Made by a program: the position numbers and the translations under genes. The notes beneath the pieces were generated by a model, which was not told the DNA's origin, did not search any database, and was given only the letters and a program-made list of their open reading frames with translations. A stretch of 9,201 nucleotides of DNA from an uncultured bacterium (GTDB lineage Bacteria > Cyanobacteriota > Vampirovibrionia > Gastranaerophilales > Gastranaerophilaceae). Shown here in pieces: positions 6,242 to 9,201 of this stretch (its first letter is position 1; each line of letters begins with the position of its first letter). The stretch covers positions 1 to 9,201 of the forward strand of contig CAMDZX010000068.1 in NCBI GenBank assembly GCA_945910925.1, read 5' to 3'.

Positions 6242-7705
6242 ATGTTTAACAGAAAAATGGAATATATAATTAAGTCAGTTCCGACAGATGATAAACAAAT
6301 GCTTGAAGATTTGTTGAACGAAATGTCTTCTGAAGGATGGGATTTGTATACCATGCATGAAGTGGAATCAGATGAAGATTTTCAATATAATTGTATCTTT
6401 ATGAGAGATAAAGAACCGACAGAAGAAAATGAGTCTTTTGATAAGATTGTTAGAGTTAACAATTTTAAGACTCAAATGGAAAAGATGCTTGCATCCTCAT
6501 CCACCCCTTACGAGACCTGCAAAGAAATAACATCTAAAATACGAAACCAAAAACAAAAAATTGCACGAATAAAAGCAAACTTGGAAAACGAGGAATTATC
6601 AGCAAGAAATACTCTAAATAATCAGATGTCTGATGCTATTGAAAAACTGGAGCAATTAAAACAGGATTTAACACGGGAATTATCTCCGGGAGTTATGTAT
6701 TCAAGAATAGGAGAAGAAAAGTTTACGGTTAATTTAAGTGATGAACTTATTGATTTTGTAAGTCCTGATTCTGAAGATGATTTGCTTTCGGAAACTGTAA
6801 GACTAAGACAAAGATTAACGGACGAATTAGGTTATGTGCTTCCGAAAATTGTATTTCAAGACGATGAAAATTTAGAACCGTACGAGTTTTCAATAAATGT
6901 TCATTCTCTAAATGTATATCAAACAATAGCAGTTCCTGAACATAAAGCATTTTTTAAAACGGATTTGAATATTACTAAAAAACCTAAAGGAACAATAGTT
7001 TCAAAAGATATTATTACAGAAAAAGAAATATGGTGGATTCCTAACGATACTAACGCTGACTTTTGGTCAGAAGGTATGACGCCAATTGAATATATTTCAA
7101 GAGCAATTGATTTTGTTGGAATTAAGTATGTATCAGAAATATTGGATTATAGTGACATAAACAGATATGTAACTCTTATTGAGAAAAGAAATCCGTTCTT
7201 AATCAATAATATTATTCCTGATTTCTTAACACTTTCTGAATTAAAATATATTATTATTAATTTGATTAGAGAACGTGTATCTATCAAGGATATTGATTTT
7301 ATTTTTGAAAAAATAAATGATTTTTCTGATGAACCTTCAAAGGACGGTTTATTAGATAAAATTCGTCTTTCTCTTGCAAAATATATATCAAAAGATATTG
7401 CAGGACGGGGTAGCGAAATTAAAGCTATTGAATTTTCAGCAAAAACTCTTGATGAGATGTTTAGGTTGACGGAAACAGAGGACGAAACGGTTATAAAAGT
7501 AGATGGAACAGCTGCAAATAAACTTGCTAAAAAATTAAAGAAAATTGCAGCTGCAAATGAGATAGAAAATATTCTTCTGGTTGTTCCTATGGAAATCAGA
7601 CATATGACATTCTCAATATTCTCTGAATTTGTAAATAATCTAACGGTTGTAGCTCATGAAGAACTATCCTGTTCTTGTCCTGTTAAAATAGTTGATATTT
7701 TATAA
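6242..7705 (+). CDS. Soluble FlhA/SctV cytoplasmic-domain protein with N-terminal DUF4177-like domain
   Basis: Three parts are visible (487 residues from ATG 6242). Residues 4-56 resemble the small DUF4177 domain: MEYIIKS, then LLNEMSSEGWDLY. Residues 73-148 are a charged, probably coiled-coil segment. Residues 158-487 match the whole FlhA C-terminal domain: FTVNLSDELIDFV at its start, LSETVRLRQRLTDELGYVLP, NNIIPDFLTLSELKYII, and INLIRERVSIKDIDFIFEKI (FlhA: NLL.E.V.IRD...I.E). The end is ENILLVVPMEIRHMTF and LTVVAHEELSCSCPVKIV. FlhA/SctV normally has eight N-terminal membrane helices and forms the nonameric docking ring for flagellar and type III export. None are present here. The gene is intact, with AAGGA 10 nt before the ATG. 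A GTG at 6236 overlaps the preceding stop and would add two residues. It ends 7 bp before a convergent gene. Its role is unknown; a ring-forming or protein-binding function is inference. Confidence 0.85.
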   Translation: MFNRKMEYIIKSVPTDDKQMLEDLLNEMSSEGWDLYTMHEVESDEDFQYNCIFMRDKEPTEENESFDKIVRVNNFKTQMEKMLASSSTPYETCKEITSKIRNQKQKIARIKANLENEELSARNTLNNQMSDAIEKLEQLKQDLTRELSPGVMYSRIGEEKFTVNLSDELIDFVSPDSEDDLLSETVRLRQRLTDELGYVLPKIVFQDDENLEPYEFSINVHSLNVYQTIAVPEHKAFFKTDLNITKKPKGTIVSKDIITEKEIWWIPNDTNADFWSEGMTPIEYISRAIDFVGIKYVSEILDYSDINRYVTLIEKRNPFLINNIIPDFLTLSELKYIIINLIRERVSIKDIDFIFEKINDFSDEPSKDGLLDKIRLSLAKYISKDIAGRGSEIKAIEFSAKTLDEMFRLTETEDETVIKVDGTAANKLAKKLKKIAAANEIENILLVVPMEIRHMTFSIFSEFVNNLTVVAHEELSCSCPVKIVDIL

Positions 7706-7712
7706 ATATCTG

Positions 7713-8303
7713 TTATTTTTTTAGAATGTGATTTGGTGATATGTCTACAATATCAAAGAATTTTTGAAATATTGCCTGCAATCTGTCGGATGTTGGGTTC
7801 TTTTCTTCCCTGACAAGTTTTTCTAATTCGGGATTGTGTTCCTGAGTAAAAATAAACCTGTCGCCATCCTTACATAAAGAATCCAAAGCATGTTTTGGGG
7901 TGTTTGTTTTACCGCAAATCATAGAAAAATCTACACCATGCCTATCAAGCTCTGTCGCAATATCACAACTTAGAGCATAACTCCCTTCATCATTACGTTG
8001 ACCTCCAATCATAAAACCTGAAGCATACCCTTTTTCAGCTTGTTCTTTTTTTACAAGGTTTGCAAGCTCATCCAATAAATTTCTTCCTCTCTGTTCAGGT
8101 GCAAGATGAACTAACGTATCATTAACATTTAGAATCGTACATGTATTCGCATACTGTGAATACATTGGTTGTTGTGATGTTACCTTATCTTTAAATGAAT
8201 AATGAGGGAATTTGCCAACCTCCTTCATTTTTTTACTGTTTATAATTCTTTCAAATTCTCTTGGGGTTCTATATATAATTTCTAAATTTTTCATATTCAT
8301 CAT
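7713..8303 (-). CDS. Unrecognised 196-residue protein, possible CheD/CNF-like deamidase fold
   Basis: I cannot assign a family with confidence. The protein is soluble, without signal peptide or membrane helix. Residues 51-69 read YANTCTILNVNDTLVHLAP, placing Cys55 and His66 11 residues apart in a strand-turn-strand context. Later come SGFMIGG (95-101), a helix with DIATELDRHGVDF (114-126), and GDRFIFT (147-153). This order (Cys, His, a phi-Gly-Gly strand, a helix ending in a short 'gV' strand, a final strand) recalls CheD-type glutamine deamidases and the CNF1/BLF1 toxin fold, whose dyad is a Cys followed 12-17 residues later by a His. That is a hypothesis by eye. Start: GGAG (8309-8312) is 5 nt from ATG 8303 and 8 nt from ATG 8300, whereas a GTG at 8307-8309 overlaps the GGAG. 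The gene is convergent with the FlhA-C-like gene (7-bp gap) and follows hppA after a terminator. Confidence 0.8.
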   Translation of the reverse strand: MMNMKNLEIIYRTPREFERIINSKKMKEVGKFPHYSFKDKVTSQQPMYSQYANTCTILNVNDTLVHLAPEQRGRNLLDELANLVKKEQAEKGYASGFMIGGQRNDEGSYALSCDIATELDRHGVDFSMICGKTNTPKHALDSLCKDGDRFIFTQEHNPELEKLVREEKNPTSDRLQAIFQKFFDIVDISPNHILKK

Positions 8304-8308
8304 GTTCA

Positions 8309-8317
8309 CTCCAACCT
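8309..8317 (-). promoter_or_regulatory. Ribosome binding site that decides the start at 8303
   Basis: The minus strand reads AGGTTGGAG here, with GGAG at 8312-8309. It is spaced 5 nt from ATG 8303 and overlaps the GTG at 8309, so the longer 198-residue reading is less likely. Confidence 0.6.
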
Positions 8318-8386
8318 TTAGTTTATTAAATAAATATCAATACACAAAATTGCCTGTTTTTTGATAAATATTAAGAATTATAAACA

Positions 8387-8418
8387 TAAAAATAGGACAG
8401 ATATAAATCTGCCCTATT
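8387..8418 (-). terminator. Rho-independent terminator of hppA
   Basis: On the minus strand, 22 nt after the hppA stop, a 12-bp stem pairs AATAGGGCAGAT (complement of 8418-8407) with ATCTGTCCTATT (complement of 8402-8391). It contains one G-T pair, has a TTAT loop, and is followed by TTTATG. The T run continues from the stem's own TT. It separates hppA from the next minus-strand gene, which therefore needs its own promoter within 8304-8386; I see no clear one in that AT-rich stretch. Confidence 0.85.
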
Positions 8419-8440
8419 AAAATCACTTATAATTGATTTT

Positions 8441-9201
8441 TTATTTATTACCCTGTATTCGCATTGCGTAGAATGAACGAATTACAAAAATTATTGCAAT
8501 CAATAAGAATACAATACCTGCAACTTTTGCACATTCTCTGAAGCTTGGGCTGATTGCAATTTCCATTGCCAACAATCCGAATAATGTTGTAAATTTAATT
8601 ATCGGATTCATAGCAACAGAAGATGTATCTTTAAACGGATCACCAACCGTATCACCAACAACAGTTGCTTCATGTAATGGTGTACCTTTTTCGTTCAAAT
8701 CTACTTCTACAATCTTCTTCGCATTATCCCAGCATCCGCCTGCATTTGCCATAAATACGGCTTGGAACAAACCGAATACGGCAATAGCTATAAGATAACT
8801 TACAAAGAACGATACGGGCGTAGAATCAGAACCCACAGGTGCAGATAAACAAGCTAATGCCAATGCAAACGCAAACAGAGCGATAAATATGTTCACCATA
8901 CCTTTTTGTGCATATTGTGTACAAATTTTTACAACTTCTTTTGAATTTGCAAGATTAGCAGATTTATCATCCGCATCACCAAGTTTTATATGGTTTTTGA
9001 TAAACTCGGTAGCTGAGTATGCACCTGTTGTAACAGCTTGCATAGATGCACCCGAGAACCAATAAATAACCGCACCGCCGGCAATAAAGCCCAGCAATGT
9101 GTATGGATTCAATAAGTTTAATATCAACTCAGGCTTAATACCTAAAGTTTGTTGAATAACAAGAATCAATGAGAAAATCATTGTAGTAGCACCAACAACC
9201 G
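8441..9201 (-). CDS. hppA: Membrane-bound ion-pumping pyrophosphatase HppA, C-terminal part
   Basis: HppA hydrolyses pyrophosphate at the cytoplasmic face and uses the energy to pump H+ or Na+ across the membrane. The frame is open to the window edge (last full codon 9197-9199), so the Met at 9181 is internal, and only the C-terminal 253 of about 700 residues are seen. Diagnostic is the last catalytic block: ANAGGCWDNAKKIVE, then VVGDTVGDPFKDTS, whose Asp and Lys residues bind Mg-pyrophosphate. At least five hydrophobic helices flank it, including GFIAGGAVIYWFSGASMQAV at the visible N-terminus and a final VAGIVFLLIAIIFVI. The family usually has GGAWDN; here the Ala is Cys. The residue that separates K+-dependent from K+-independent enzymes (Ala/Lys of the GNTT motif) lies beyond the window, so the coupling type cannot be read. 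A strong terminator follows. Identity is firm. Confidence 0.95.
   Translation of the reverse strand, partial: VVGATTMIFSLILVIQQTLGIKPELILNLLNPYTLLGFIAGGAVIYWFSGASMQAVTTGAYSATEFIKNHIKLGDADDKSANLANSKEVVKICTQYAQKGMVNIFIALFAFALALACLSAPVGSDSTPVSFFVSYLIAIAVFGLFQAVFMANAGGCWDNAKKIVEVDLNEKGTPLHEATVVGDTVGDPFKDTSSVAMNPIIKFTTLFGLLAMEIAISPSFRECAKVAGIVFLLIAIIFVIRSFYAMRIQGNK

Noticed and set aside
6242..7705. Truncated flhA pseudogene
   Set aside because: The N-terminus is a separate domain with its own start and ribosome binding site, and the frame is intact over 487 residues, so it looks like a functional architecture rather than a decayed fragment.

Overview
The window is an AT-rich bacterial chromosome segment from a diderm organism. 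It carries an Omp85/BamA assembly protein with its periplasmic Skp/OmpH chaperone, a RecF, a membrane pyrophosphatase and one tRNA. The BamA has three POTRA domains rather than the five of Proteobacteria, as cyanobacterial Omp85 does. With the low G+C this makes a non-photosynthetic relative of Cyanobacteria (gut Melainabacteria/Gastranaerophilales) my best guess for the host. That is inference from gene content and composition only.

Layout. Positions 1-990 hold the 3' end of an unrecognised gene, a small coding-looking ORF whose expected ATG reads ATT, and a rho-independent terminator. Positions 991-1062 (minus) are a CAT-anticodon tRNA. Directly upstream of that tRNA, 1052-1324 is a 122/123-bp tandem duplication. 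Each unit starts with the first 11 nt of the tRNA and its 5' flank, and each encloses a four-way-junction inverted-repeat structure. recF (1416-2492) follows, with a perfect TATAAT placed so that the transcript would begin at the ATG. Then comes a tight plus-strand cluster: bamA, skp, a thymidine/pyrimidine-nucleoside phosphorylase homologue and a FlhA-C-like protein (2568-7705). The last three genes are separated by 20 bp, by 1 bp, and by touching or overlapping ends. On the minus strand are an unrecognised protein with a possible CheD/CNF-type deamidase fold (7713-8303), a strong terminator (8387-8418) and the C-terminal third of hppA, cut by the window edge.

How the genes relate. bamA and skp act in one pathway: Skp holds unfolded outer-membrane proteins in the periplasm and BamA inserts them. 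The phosphorylase homologue is translationally linked to skp but has no obvious functional link to it. Most of its catalytic and phosphate-binding positions are changed.

The most unusual gene is the last of the cluster. It encodes the whole cytoplasmic domain of the flagellar/type III export gate protein FlhA/SctV, without the membrane half. That domain is instead fused to an N-terminal DUF4177-like domain and a coiled coil. The other items worth a second look are the tRNA-linked tandem structured repeat, the altered active site of the phosphorylase, and the Cys/His pair in the 7713-8303 protein.
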